NCBI GenBank assembly: GCA_013044085.1
Contig: JABEVI010000248.1
Location: forward strand, 1 to 9,185
Source: Steroidobacteraceae bacterium
Lineage (GTDB): Bacteria; Pseudomonadota; Gammaproteobacteria; Steroidobacterales; Steroidobacteraceae
Length of the DNA: 9,185 nt
Reading direction: 5' to 3'
The translations under genes and the position numbers were made by a program. Every line of letters starts with the position of its first letter. Position 1 is the stretch's first letter. The notes under the pieces are model-generated. The model was given only the letters and a program-made list of their open reading frames with translations. It did not search any database and had not been told where the DNA came from. This document shows, piece after piece, positions 1 through 7,118 of this stretch.

Positions 1-2437
1 GTGCCTTGCCGTCAAAGTCCACCGCGGGCAGGCCGAGCGCCTCGGCCGCGGCGGAGCGCATGCCGCTCGCGGACCAGCGCAGTTCCCCCGTAGGCGCAGC
101 CAGACGTCCCTGGAACGACGCTTTGGCGGCGATTCGGCCGTGCGCGAGCAGTCCGGGCGCGAACAGGTCGACGAGCGGCGCTGCCGCGCCCTCGAGCGAG
201 GCGCTAAGCTTCAGGTTCGGTGCGATGCGGCCGGCGAACGCGAGCGTTGCACCGCCGATACTCAGGCGTGCCGCTGCGGTCGAAATGCCGCCGCCGTAGG
301 TCAGATCGGCGGGTGCCAACAAGCGGGCCACCCGGTCACGGTAATCGAGCGTGAAGGTTGCGATATGCAGTTGCCGACGCGCCAGGTTCAGCATCCCGGT
401 CGAGGCGGCGCTCGCCGCCGCCCCACCGAGCTGCGGCATGCGCGCCGCGAGCCGCACCTTCAGCGCGTCGGGCGGGCCGGACGCCCAGGCTTCTACGTCG
501 GCCGCAAGCCGGTCGATCGCGGCATCATGAGTCACCGCATGCAGATTCAGGTCGAGACGGCCGGCGAGCCTTCCCACGGTCGCATCGGCCTGCAACGTGC
601 CATGCAGCGTCCCGCCCGTGATGGCATCGAGGTCCGCGAGATCTCCGATCTTCGCGCTGAATCGTCCATGCGTCCACGCAAATGCCCGGTCGAGCGCGAA
701 GTCGCCGCTGAGATGCACGCTTTTCCACGTTCCGCGGCGGATCACGGCCGAAACCACCCCATCGCCGGCGCGCCGCCAGTCGAGGGCAAGGCGCAGCGGT
801 GCCGCTTCGAAGCTTCCACCGACCCACAGCGAGCCGCTACCGGCGAGGGCATCCGGCGGACCCGCGATCTGTCCGGCGCCACTCAGTCTGCCGGCGAGCA
901 TCGGCGAAAATGCGGACAGATCGGGCGCATCCAGGCGCCAGTGCGCACGCAAGGACTCGAGCGCACCACTCCCCGAGGTACGCCGCAGCGCCTTGCCGGC
1001 GCCTGTCACACTCCAGCGCCGGCCGCTGATGCGCAGTTGCGGCAAATCGATGTGGCGGGCGCCGACGCTGCCCTGCGCCTGTAGCTTCGCCGAGCTGCCG
1101 AACGCCGTGGCCCACGGCGCCGCCCCGCCGAATCCGGCGATGGACGCGGCGAGCGTGAAATGCTCACGGCCGGCTTGCCGGACGAGCTCGAGCCGTATTG
1201 CCGCGTGGCCCCGGAGCGACTGCTTTACGAGCGCCGCGAAAGTCGCGATCTGCGGTACGTCCAAATTCAGAACCACCGCGAACGGTGCGCGGGTCGCGAT
1301 TTGCCCGCGCAAGGAGAACAGCGGCTGCTCTAGGCGCAAGTGCAGCTGATGGCTCGGGTCCTTCGGCGAGTACCGCGCTTCGAAGCTGATCGGGTCGTGC
1401 GCCAACACGCTCGCCGGGACTCCGGCCGGAATCAGGCCGGAGACCTCTCCCTGCACACCCAGCAGGCCTGCCCTGCCGGTCAAGGTCGCTTGCAACTCGG
1501 CGATCGTCGCGACCTTGCCGAGACGCAGATGGCGGATGTCGAGCTTGCTGTCCGCGACCTCGTCATCGAGGCCGCCGCGCCATTGTCCGCTCGCGGCGAC
1601 GCTTTGCCAGCCGACGCCGGGGCGCGGACTCATCGCGCCTGCCTCGACGGAATAGGCTATTTTTGCCGAACGCGCAGCCAGATTCACGCTCCCTTGTGCG
1701 CGTGCGCGCAACGCGCCGGCCTGCACCCGCAGATCCAGGCGCTCAGCGGTCCGCGGGCCCTGAAGCAGCAGCGTCGCGGCGATACCGCCGAGATCCGGCA
1801 GCCCCAACAGGTTCTCGAGCGGCCCGCCCGCGGGTTCCTGGATCGACAAGCGGGCATCGACCCTGAGTGGGTCGACGGCGAACCGCAGCGCATAGCGGCC
1901 GGCGGCGTCGAGCCGCACCGCGTCCACCCGGGCGAGCAGATCCTCGAGCGAACGCAAGCGCACGCTGCCGTGAACGGCGAGCACGGCCGGGTGACCCGCG
2001 AGTTGGGAGCCGAGTTCGAGCTTTTCGATCTGCGCATGCGCGACGTCGATGCGCGGAATCGACGCCGGGGGCCGGTGCGGGCCGGGTGCCGGCGCGGGCA
2101 GACGCGTCAGCACGACCCGGGCCGCCCGCAGATCCTCGACCCGCACGACGCGCTCGAACAAGCTCAGGGGCCTCCAATCGAGCACAACCCGGTCGGCGCT
2201 GAGCCAGACGCCCTGCCGATCGCTCAGTGTGAGGCGCGCCAGGGTCAAATGCGCGGGGAAGTTGCCCTGAAGGCCCACCAACTCGACTCGACCGGCGCTC
2301 AGGTCGCGTATCGCGCGCTCGAGGACTCGCCGGCCGGCGACGGTATTGCCGGCGACGAACAGGGCAAGGCCGGCGACGACCAGCACGCCGACGAATCCCG
2401 CCGTGATCGTGAGGGCGATTTTCAGCGGCCGACGCAT
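1..2437 (-). CDS. tamB: TamB, inner-membrane component of the translocation and assembly module (C-terminus beyond window)
   Basis: One uninterrupted frame runs from the ATG at 2437-2435 to the window edge: 812 codons, no stop, so the gene is incomplete at its 3' end. The product begins MRRPLKIALT and has one hydrophobic segment at about residues 7-29 (positive-inside N-terminus, signal anchor). A long periplasmic region follows, made of alternating short beta-strand stretches such as RVEDLRAARVVLTRL, as expected for the repeated beta-taco/AsmA-like fold of TamB. Known TamB proteins are about 1,250 residues, so roughly a third, including the conserved C-terminal DUF490 domain that contacts TamA, lies outside. 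Known role: with TamA it spans the periplasm and assists outer-membrane protein insertion; AsmA-like relatives are implicated in phospholipid transport. Its start overlaps the tamA stop by one base (TGATG) and only a weak Shine-Dalgarno is visible, which suggests translational coupling. Identification rests on topology and tamA linkage more than on sequence motifs. Confidence 0.92.
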   Translation of the reverse strand, partial: MRRPLKIALTITAGFVGVLVVAGLALFVAGNTVAGRRVLERAIRDLSAGRVELVGLQGNFPAHLTLARLTLSDRQGVWLSADRVVLDWRPLSLFERVVRVEDLRAARVVLTRLPAPAPGPHRPPASIPRIDVAHAQIEKLELGSQLAGHPAVLAVHGSVRLRSLEDLLARVDAVRLDAAGRYALRFAVDPLRVDARLSIQEPAGGPLENLLGLPDLGGIAATLLLQGPRTAERLDLRVQAGALRARAQGSVNLAARSAKIAYSVEAGAMSPRPGVGWQSVAASGQWRGGLDDEVADSKLDIRHLRLGKVATIAELQATLTGRAGLLGVQGEVSGLIPAGVPASVLAHDPISFEARYSPKDPSHQLHLRLEQPLFSLRGQIATRAPFAVVLNLDVPQIATFAALVKQSLRGHAAIRLELVRQAGREHFTLAASIAGFGGAAPWATAFGSSAKLQAQGSVGARHIDLPQLRISGRRWSVTGAGKALRRTSGSGALESLRAHWRLDAPDLSAFSPMLAGRLSGAGQIAGPPDALAGSGSLWVGGSFEAAPLRLALDWRRAGDGVVSAVIRRGTWKSVHLSGDFALDRAFAWTHGRFSAKIGDLADLDAITGGTLHGTLQADATVGRLAGRLDLNLHAVTHDAAIDRLAADVEAWASGPPDALKVRLAARMPQLGGAAASAASTGMLNLARRQLHIATFTLDYRDRVARLLAPADLTYGGGISTAAARLSIGGATLAFAGRIAPNLKLSASLEGAAAPLVDLFAPGLLAHGRIAAKASFQGRLAAPTGELRWSASGMRSAAAEALGLPAVDFDGKA

Positions 2438-4311
2438 CAAAATGCCTGACCCAGTCCGACGTAGATTTCGTAGGTGCTATCCGTCGAGCGGTAGCGCTGC
2501 TTGGGTACGGCGATGTCGAAGCGGATCGGGCCGATCGGCGTGTAGTAGCGCAGACCCACGCCGAGGCCCATGCGCGGGCCGTTCGGCTGCGGCGGCAGCG
2601 GGGCAGCGCCGGAGACTCGAACTTCGCCCTCGTCGACGAACACGGCGGCACCCAGGTTCTTGCCGAAGCGCTGCCGGAACTCGAGACTGCCGGCGATGAT
2701 CGAGGTGCCGCCGAACGGCGTACCGTCGGCGAACTGCGGACCGACGCCTTGGTAACGCCAGCCGCGAATGGTGCCGGTGCCGCCGCCGTAGAAACGCTGG
2801 TCGGGCGGCAGACTGAGCGCGCCGGCACCCTGCGCAAGCCCGCCGAGCACGCGTGCGGCCAGCACGCTGCGCCCCCTGGCGGTCAAGCCTATTCGGTGCA
2901 GGTCCAGGTAAGCGGCGAGTTTCACCTGGGTAATCACGAAGGTTGCGCTGGTTTTTCCCATGGAACGGGTAGGCGCGACCGTGATCGAATCGCGCATGCC
3001 GTGCAGCGGATCGTCGAGCGGCGATGCGAGGTCCGTCGAGTCATAGGCGATGCCGATCGGTGTCGAGACGAGGGTGTAGGCGTGCGTCGCGCCTTCCTGG
3101 AGAATCGTTTCGACCACGGTCGCGACACCGGCGTCGGCACTCCAGAAGCCGCTCAACTTGCGCGTCAGGGTCAAGCCGCTGGTGAGCGCCTTTTGATCGT
3201 AGGCCTGTAACGACTGCTTGATCGCGCCGACCTGGATCTGGACCGCCTGCCCGCGATGTCCGAAGTCCGGCTTCAGGAGCTTCGCCCCGAGATCGTAGCC
3301 CAGCCCGGTCGCCGCACCGCCGCCGATGTTCGTTTCCGCGGCCGACAGGCTCAACTGTTCGGCATTGCCGAACACATTCCGATCGGTCCATGTCACACCG
3401 CCGCTGCCGCCAAGATCGCTCGAGTAGGCGGCGTTGATCGCCACGGCGTGCAACGGGCGCTCACGCACGACGAACGTGATCGGCACGCGACCGTGGGCAT
3501 CCACGGTCGCGCCCCGCTGCACGCTGACGGCCGTGAAGACGCCGACATTCAGCAAATCCTGACGCGCCCGCTCGATCGAGGACGGTGAATAACGCTCACC
3601 GCTATGCAGCAGCAGCCGGTGGCGCACGAAGCTCTCACGCACGCGCTTCAGGCCGACGAAGTTGATCCGCCCCACACGCACTCGCGGGCCGGTCACCACA
3701 TGGAATACGAGCTCGATCAACGGCGCGTGCGCCTCCTCGGTGGCGATCGGCGGATCGACCTTCGCGAACGCATAGCCATGCTCCTCGAGCGCTTGCTGCA
3801 TGCGCTCGCCGCCGGCGAGCACCGCCGCGGCCACCGCCGGTTGTCCTGTTCGCAGACCGAGCGCGGCGCGTGCGAATTCGGGAGGATGTCCCTCGATCTG
3901 GACGCGCCCCAGTCGGTAGAGCGGTCCGAGCGAGAAACTCACCGCGACTTGCGCCTTGTGGCCCTTCGCAATGGCGGTCAGGTGCTCCCCGAGTGCCGGG
4001 TCTTCGAGCGGCCGGCCGTCGATCGTGATCGTGACGACCGCCTGGTAGTAGCCGAAGCTCTCGAGAACGGTCTTCAGACGGTCAAGATCGGTGCGCGCCC
4101 GCACGATCAGCCCGAACGGTCCAACCGGCGCAGGCGCACGCAAGGACTCGAGTTCGGAGGTCGCATCGAGCGTCGCGTCGAGCGCATCGCGCCCGGTCGA
4201 GGCGATCTTCACCCGGTAGGGCTGTGGGTCGGCCGCTCGAGCGCTGTGGGCACCGCAGGCGAGCGCGACTGCGAGCGCACACAAGAGCGGCGGGAGCGAG
4301 TTCAAGCGCAC
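2437..4311 (-). CDS. tamA: TamA, Omp85-family outer-membrane component of the translocation and assembly module
   Basis: The 624-residue product is slightly longer than E. coli TamA (577). A signal peptide covers residues 1-26, with hydrophobic core LLCALAVALACG and probable cleavage after ARA. Three POTRA domains follow, roughly 31-100, 132-209 and 212-285; the second starts with LGRVQIEG and the third with VGRINFVGLKRV, typical POTRA first strands. The C-terminal half (about 290-624) is an Omp85 16-strand barrel: it carries IRGW at 515-518, matching the VRGF/Y motif of loop 6 after GGGTGT, and ends in phenylalanine, the usual barrel-assembly signal. Known role: TamA works with TamB in outer-membrane insertion of autotransporters and other barrels. 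The start is GTG at 4311-4309; an in-frame TAG upstream and no other in-frame ATG/GTG/TTG before it leave this as the best choice, since a TTG two codons later would lose the basic n-region. No clear Shine-Dalgarno precedes it. tamB follows with a one-base overlap. Confidence 0.95.
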   Translation of the reverse strand: MRLNSLPPLLCALAVALACGAHSARAADPQPYRVKIASTGRDALDATLDATSELESLRAPAPVGPFGLIVRARTDLDRLKTVLESFGYYQAVVTITIDGRPLEDPALGEHLTAIAKGHKAQVAVSFSLGPLYRLGRVQIEGHPPEFARAALGLRTGQPAVAAAVLAGGERMQQALEEHGYAFAKVDPPIATEEAHAPLIELVFHVVTGPRVRVGRINFVGLKRVRESFVRHRLLLHSGERYSPSSIERARQDLLNVGVFTAVSVQRGATVDAHGRVPITFVVRERPLHAVAINAAYSSDLGGSGGVTWTDRNVFGNAEQLSLSAAETNIGGGAATGLGYDLGAKLLKPDFGHRGQAVQIQVGAIKQSLQAYDQKALTSGLTLTRKLSGFWSADAGVATVVETILQEGATHAYTLVSTPIGIAYDSTDLASPLDDPLHGMRDSITVAPTRSMGKTSATFVITQVKLAAYLDLHRIGLTARGRSVLAARVLGGLAQGAGALSLPPDQRFYGGGTGTIRGWRYQGVGPQFADGTPFGGTSIIAGSLEFRQRFGKNLGAAVFVDEGEVRVSGAAPLPPQPNGPRMGLGVGLRYYTPIGPIRFDIAVPKQRYRSTDSTYEIYVGLGQAF

Positions 4312-4331
4312 GGCGAACGACGCAAGTCCAT
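4302..4331 (-). other. Possible leader mini-ORF overlapping the tamA start
   Basis: An ATG at 4331-4329 opens a 9-codon frame (MDLRRSPCA) that ends in TGA at 4304-4302. It runs through the tamA GTG start at 4311-4309 in another frame, overlapping the tamA coding sequence by 10 bases. It directly follows a C8 run on the coding strand and has no Shine-Dalgarno of its own. It may be chance; alternatively it could feed ribosomes to the poorly equipped GTG start by termination-reinitiation. Nothing in its sequence indicates a function. Confidence 0.2.
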
Positions 4332-4332
4332 C

Positions 4333-4340
4333 GGGGGGGG
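4333..4340. repeat. G8/C8 homopolymer tract in the tamA leader
   Basis: Eight consecutive G on the plus strand (C8 on the tamA coding strand) lie about 21 bases upstream of the tamA start, between its candidate -10 box and the start codon. I noticed no longer single-base run in the window. Tracts of this length can slip during replication. It lies outside the coding frame, so length change would alter leader spacing rather than reading frame. Confidence 0.6.
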
Positions 4341-4381
4341 TCTCGCTGGTCGCGGCGAATGCGAACCGCGCCTATCCGCCG

Positions 4382-4387
4382 ATTATA
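4382..4387 (-). promoter_or_regulatory. Candidate -10 box (TATAAT) for tamAB
   Basis: A perfect TATAAT on the minus strand sits in the 140-bp gap between the methyltransferase and tamA, placing a transcription start near 4375 and a leader of about 64 nt. I see no good TTGACA-like -35 at 16-18 bp spacing (CCGGCT at 17 bp) and no extended -10 TG. In such GC-rich DNA a perfect TATAAT in an intergenic gap is suggestive, but a weak or activator-dependent promoter is the most that can be claimed. Confidence 0.45.
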
Positions 4388-4408
4388 GCCGTGGACGGTG
4401 GCGAAGCC

Positions 4409-4442
4409 GGGGCTGTTCCCGGCAACGGCCGGTTTCAGCCCC
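4409..4442 (-). terminator. Imperfect GC-rich hairpin after the methyltransferase gene, possible terminator
   Basis: Ten bases after the methyltransferase stop the DNA forms a two-step hairpin: outer arms GGGGCTG (4409-4415) and CAGCCCC (4436-4442), inner arms CCGGC (4419-4423) and GCCGG (4428-4432) around loop AACG. In the minus-strand transcript the 3' side is followed by GGCTTCGCC, not a U-run, so factor-independent termination would be weak. It lies upstream of the candidate tamA -10 box, consistent with a transcription-unit boundary. Confidence 0.4.
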
Positions 4443-4451
4443 GCCGGCCGC

Positions 4452-5717
4452 TCAGGGCAGCAGTCGCGGCGTGGGAATCAGCACGACGAACTGGCAGCCC
4501 CAATCGCGCACGAAGGCCATCTGCTGCACGATCTCCTCGCTCCAATTCCACGGCAATATCAGCAGGTAATCCGGCTTGGTGTCGCGCACCCGCTCCGGCG
4601 CGTAGATCGGGATGTGCGTACCCGGCGTGAACCGCCCCTGCTTGTACGGGCTGCGATCGACCGTGTAGTCGAGAAAATCCGTACGAATGCCGCAATAGTT
4701 CAGCAGCGTGTTGCCCTTGCCCGGCGCGCCGTACCCGACGATCGACTTGCCGCGGCGCTTCAGACCGATCAGGAAGTCGAGGATGTCGCGCTTGCTCGCC
4801 TTGACCTGCTCGTCGAACCGCCGATACGTCGCCACATCGCCAAAGCCGAGGCCGAGCTCCCGCTCCCGAAGCGCATCAACACGCTCTGTGCACGGCCCGG
4901 CGGAATCCTCCGCATGCCGTCCGTAGACGCGCAACGAGCCGCCGTGGGTCGGCAGTTCCTCGACGTCGAACAAGCTCAAGCCGTGTGCCGCGAACACACG
5001 CTGCGCGGTCGAGAACGAGAAGTAGCTGAAGTGCTCGTGATAGATCGTATCGAACTGATTGCCCTCGATCAGGCGCTGCAGGTGCGGGAACTCCATCGTC
5101 AGCAGGCCGCCGGGTTTCATCAGGACCTTCATGCCGGCCACGAAGTCATTCAGGTCCGGAACGTGCGCCAGCACGTTGTTGCCGATCACGAGATCGGCGC
5201 GCCCGTGCAGTTTCACGAGGCGTTCGGCATTCGCCCGACCGTGAAACGAGACGTCGGTGCGCACGCCCTTGTCGCGTGCCGCGCGCGCCACGTTCGCCGC
5301 AGGCTCGATCCCGAGCACCGGCACGCCCGCCGCGGCGAAATGGCGCAACAAATAGCCGTCGTTGCTCGCGATCTCGACCACGAGGCTCGATCGATCCAGG
5401 CGCAGCCGATCACGCATCGCCTCGGCGTAGCGGCGCGCATGCTCGATCCAGGCATCCGCGAACGAGGAGAAGTACGCGTATTCGGTGAATATCTGCTCCG
5501 GCGCGACGAATTCATCGAGTTGCACGAGGAAACAGGCGTGACAGACGCGCGCATGCAGCGGATAGAAAGGCTCCATTGCCTGCAACTGTCGGGCCTCGAG
5601 GAAACTCTGCACGAGCGGCGACATTCCCAGATCGGCGAAGGTCGAGAATTCCCTCGAGCCGCAGAAACGGCAGGCCCCCGCGGTCTGCGTCCCGGCATTC
5701 TCATACGCCGCGTTCAT
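4452..5717 (-). CDS. SAM-dependent C-methyltransferase, TylC3/TcaB9-like three-domain family
   Basis: The 421-residue product has the three-part layout of NDP-sugar C-methyltransferases (Methyltransf_13, Methyltransf_23 and Methyltransf_14 families). The N-terminal zinc domain shows Cys16-x2-Cys19 and Cys59-x2-Cys62. The central Rossmann domain carries the SAM-binding stretch VVEIASNDGYLL (113-124), the acidic GIEPA strand end (136-140) and GNNVLAHVPDL (179-189). YHEHFSYFS (226-234) matches the Tyr/His/Glu/His catalytic-site motif of TcaB9, which methylates C3 of a 4-keto-6-deoxy NDP-sugar. The C-terminal domain begins near IVGYGAPGKGNTLLN (326-340). Length is normal for the family (about 410). 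Expected reaction: carbon methylation of a keto-deoxysugar nucleotide in the cytoplasm; the actual substrate cannot be read from sequence, and some relatives act on other small molecules. No sugar-nucleotide synthesis or glycosyltransferase genes adjoin it here. The ATG at 5717 has a modest GGGGTGAA upstream and a TATAAT box further up. Confidence 0.9.
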   Translation of the reverse strand: MNAAYENAGTQTAGACRFCGSREFSTFADLGMSPLVQSFLEARQLQAMEPFYPLHARVCHACFLVQLDEFVAPEQIFTEYAYFSSFADAWIEHARRYAEAMRDRLRLDRSSLVVEIASNDGYLLRHFAAAGVPVLGIEPAANVARAARDKGVRTDVSFHGRANAERLVKLHGRADLVIGNNVLAHVPDLNDFVAGMKVLMKPGGLLTMEFPHLQRLIEGNQFDTIYHEHFSYFSFSTAQRVFAAHGLSLFDVEELPTHGGSLRVYGRHAEDSAGPCTERVDALRERELGLGFGDVATYRRFDEQVKASKRDILDFLIGLKRRGKSIVGYGAPGKGNTLLNYCGIRTDFLDYTVDRSPYKQGRFTPGTHIPIYAPERVRDTKPDYLLILPWNWSEEIVQQMAFVRDWGCQFVVLIPTPRLLP

Positions 5718-5752
5718 CGTCGCTTCACCCCGTCGCTGTCATCGAGGGGACC

Positions 5753-5758
5753 ATTATA
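5753..5758 (-). promoter_or_regulatory. Candidate -10 box (TATAAT) for the methyltransferase gene
   Basis: A perfect minus-strand TATAAT lies 35 bp upstream of the methyltransferase ATG, predicting a start near 5746 and a leader of about 29 nt. The -35 position is poor (TCGCGA at 18 bp spacing, 3 of 6 matches to TTGACA). Together with the hairpin just after the porin stop, it suggests that the methyltransferase is transcribed separately from the porin. Confidence 0.45.
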
Positions 5759-5795
5759 TCGGCAAGCCCGACGGCATCGCGACCGGCGCGCGCCC

Positions 5796-5811
5796 GCGCG
5801 TCCTGACGCGC
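5796..5811 (-). terminator. Small inverted repeat directly after the porin stop
   Basis: Arms GCGCGTC (5796-5802) and GACGCGC (5805-5811) are perfectly complementary and abut the porin stop codon. The two-base centre means a realistic stem of about 6 bp with a 4-nt loop. No U-run follows in the transcript (next bases GGGCGCGCGCC), so it is at best a weak terminator or a 3'-end stabilising hairpin. Confidence 0.3.
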
Positions 5812-6996
5812 TCAGAACTTGTACAAGGCTTCGACCGCCAGCGAATCGATGCTGCTCCCGTAGGTGGCCGGCGAACCGCTGGCGTCGAGGCTCTTGACGA
5901 AAGCGCCGTGCACGTTGGAGGTGTCATAGCGGCCTTCGGCACGCAGTTCGACGTGTTGCGTCGGCGAGTAACCCACCGTCACCGTCGCCTCCTTCCACTT
6001 CTGGCCGGCACCGCTCACCGGATCGATGACCCCGGTCCGATAGCCGTTGCGGTCGTCGAAATACTCCCCGCGCAGTGACAGGCTCCACTGTTGGGTGAAC
6101 TGATAATCGGCGTAGGCGGCGAGGCCGTCCCATTTGTAGGTGCGGATCGCGGCGCCGGCGGTGTCGTCCTTCTGGCTGCCGTTGTCGTAGTTCAGAATCC
6201 AGGTCAATTTGTCGGTCGCGTTCCAGGTGGCGACGACGTCGACGAGCATGCGCTGGCCTTGCGCGGCGGTAGGCGCGTTGTTGACGATCCCGAGCGGTTC
6301 CCGGCCCATGTAGCCGTCGACGACCAGCGACACCGTCTTCAGCGGCGTGTAGGTCACTCCGTATTCCACGGTCTTCTGCTTGTTGGCATCGCTCACCTGG
6401 TCCCAACCGTTGTTGACACCGAGCACGAGAGACCATTGATCGTTGACCGCGTAGCTTGCCCTAAGGCCCGTGTGCGTGAACGGAATCGCATAGCCGAACA
6501 GGATGGAACGCGAGAAGTTCGTATCCCCGGTCGGCGCGATCACCTCGGCTCCCGCCAGCGTGACGAACTTGCCGAGCATCATCGTCAGCGGGCCGGTGGC
6601 GTACTGCACATAGGCCTGCGTCACGTCGAAATTCGCCCCGCCCGTGACCGGATAGGACTTGATCACCTCCGCGTCCTGGCCGGCCGTGAGGTTGAGCACG
6701 GCGCCCCATCCTTGCTTCGGTTGCCGGGCGATCGTCACGGCCGCCTGGTGCAGCGTGAAGCTGTTGGCGCGGGAGTCGAAGACACGGTCCGGCGTGCCGC
6801 TCGAGAATGCTCCGGCGCCGGATTGATACTCGTAGGCGGTATCGAGGTAGCCCGTGATGGAGATGCCGGCGGCATCGAGCATACTCGACAGACTCGGCAC
6901 AGGCGCCACCGCGGGCGGGTCCGCCGCGGCCCCCTCGGTGCCGGAAGCCGCTAGCAGCAATGCCGCACCGGTGACTGCGATCCGATGTTTTCTCAT
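5812..6996 (-). CDS. Outer-membrane beta-barrel porin, OmpL-like (BBP2-type)
   Basis: The 394-residue product has a signal peptide (MRKHRIAVTGAALLLAASG, probable cleavage after residues 23-25, AAA). The mature part alternates polar and aromatic residues in strand-like blocks and ends ALYKF, with the terminal phenylalanine typical of outer-membrane barrels. Near the start, ISITGYLDTAYEYQ, then NSFTLHQAAVTIARQP (79-94) and GWGAVLNLTAGQDAE (96-110), resembles the putative beta-barrel porin-2 (PF07642) family; this is pattern recognition, not a search result. Likely role: passive diffusion of small solutes across the outer membrane; substrate unknown. The ATG at 6996 is preceded by AAGGAG at a 10-nt spacing; the frame stays open further upstream, but those codons are Arg-rich, unlike a signal peptide. 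It follows amt by 122 bp with a strong hairpin between, so it could be a read-through member of the glnK-amt operon. I see no sigma-54 or convincing sigma-70 promoter directly upstream. Confidence 0.85.
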   Translation of the reverse strand: MRKHRIAVTGAALLLAASGTEGAAADPPAVAPVPSLSSMLDAAGISITGYLDTAYEYQSGAGAFSSGTPDRVFDSRANSFTLHQAAVTIARQPKQGWGAVLNLTAGQDAEVIKSYPVTGGANFDVTQAYVQYATGPLTMMLGKFVTLAGAEVIAPTGDTNFSRSILFGYAIPFTHTGLRASYAVNDQWSLVLGVNNGWDQVSDANKQKTVEYGVTYTPLKTVSLVVDGYMGREPLGIVNNAPTAAQGQRMLVDVVATWNATDKLTWILNYDNGSQKDDTAGAAIRTYKWDGLAAYADYQFTQQWSLSLRGEYFDDRNGYRTGVIDPVSGAGQKWKEATVTVGYSPTQHVELRAEGRYDTSNVHGAFVKSLDASGSPATYGSSIDSLAVEALYKF

Positions 6997-7081
6997 GTCC
7001 TGGTAACTCCTTGGGCAATGGCTGGAGAGGAAGCCCGCCGTGGTTGCGACGCGGCGGAGCATGCGATCGATTCGAAGGAAA

Positions 7082-7108
7082 CGCCCGGCGGCCGCTGGCC
7101 GCCGGGCG
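7082..7108 (-). terminator. Perfect 12-bp GC hairpin after amt, probable terminator or attenuating stem-loop
   Basis: Arms CGCCCGGCGGCC (7082-7093) and GGCCGCCGGGCG (7097-7108) are exact complements around a 3-nt loop, beginning 11 bases after the amt stop. In the minus-strand transcript it is followed by UUUCCUUCG, a short interrupted U-rich tail. The stem is very stable; the weak tail suggests partial termination, which would lower porin expression relative to glnK-amt. Confidence 0.65.
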
Positions 7109-7118
7109 GGGCCGATGG

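Noticed and set aside
140..2449. Long plus-strand frames (140-1084 and 1340-2449) in a region where no stop-bounded minus-strand gene of that length appears
   Set aside because: The minus strand holds one continuous 812-codon frame starting at 2437 that reads as TamB directly after tamA; the plus frames are Arg-rich shadows of it.
1743..2837. 364-codon minus-strand frame spanning the tamA-tamB junction
   Set aside because: It is out of frame with both proteins, is Arg/Ala/Ser-rich, and is explained by codon-position GC bias.
4333..4340. C8 tract as a phase-variable switch of the tamA reading frame
   Set aside because: The tract is upstream of every plausible tamA start codon, so slippage cannot shift the coding frame; only leader-spacing effects remain possible.
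4398..5897. 499-codon plus-strand open frame across the methyltransferase
   Set aside because: The opposite strand encodes a complete methyltransferase with catalytic motifs; the plus frame shows no domain-like sequence and runs through both intergenic gaps.
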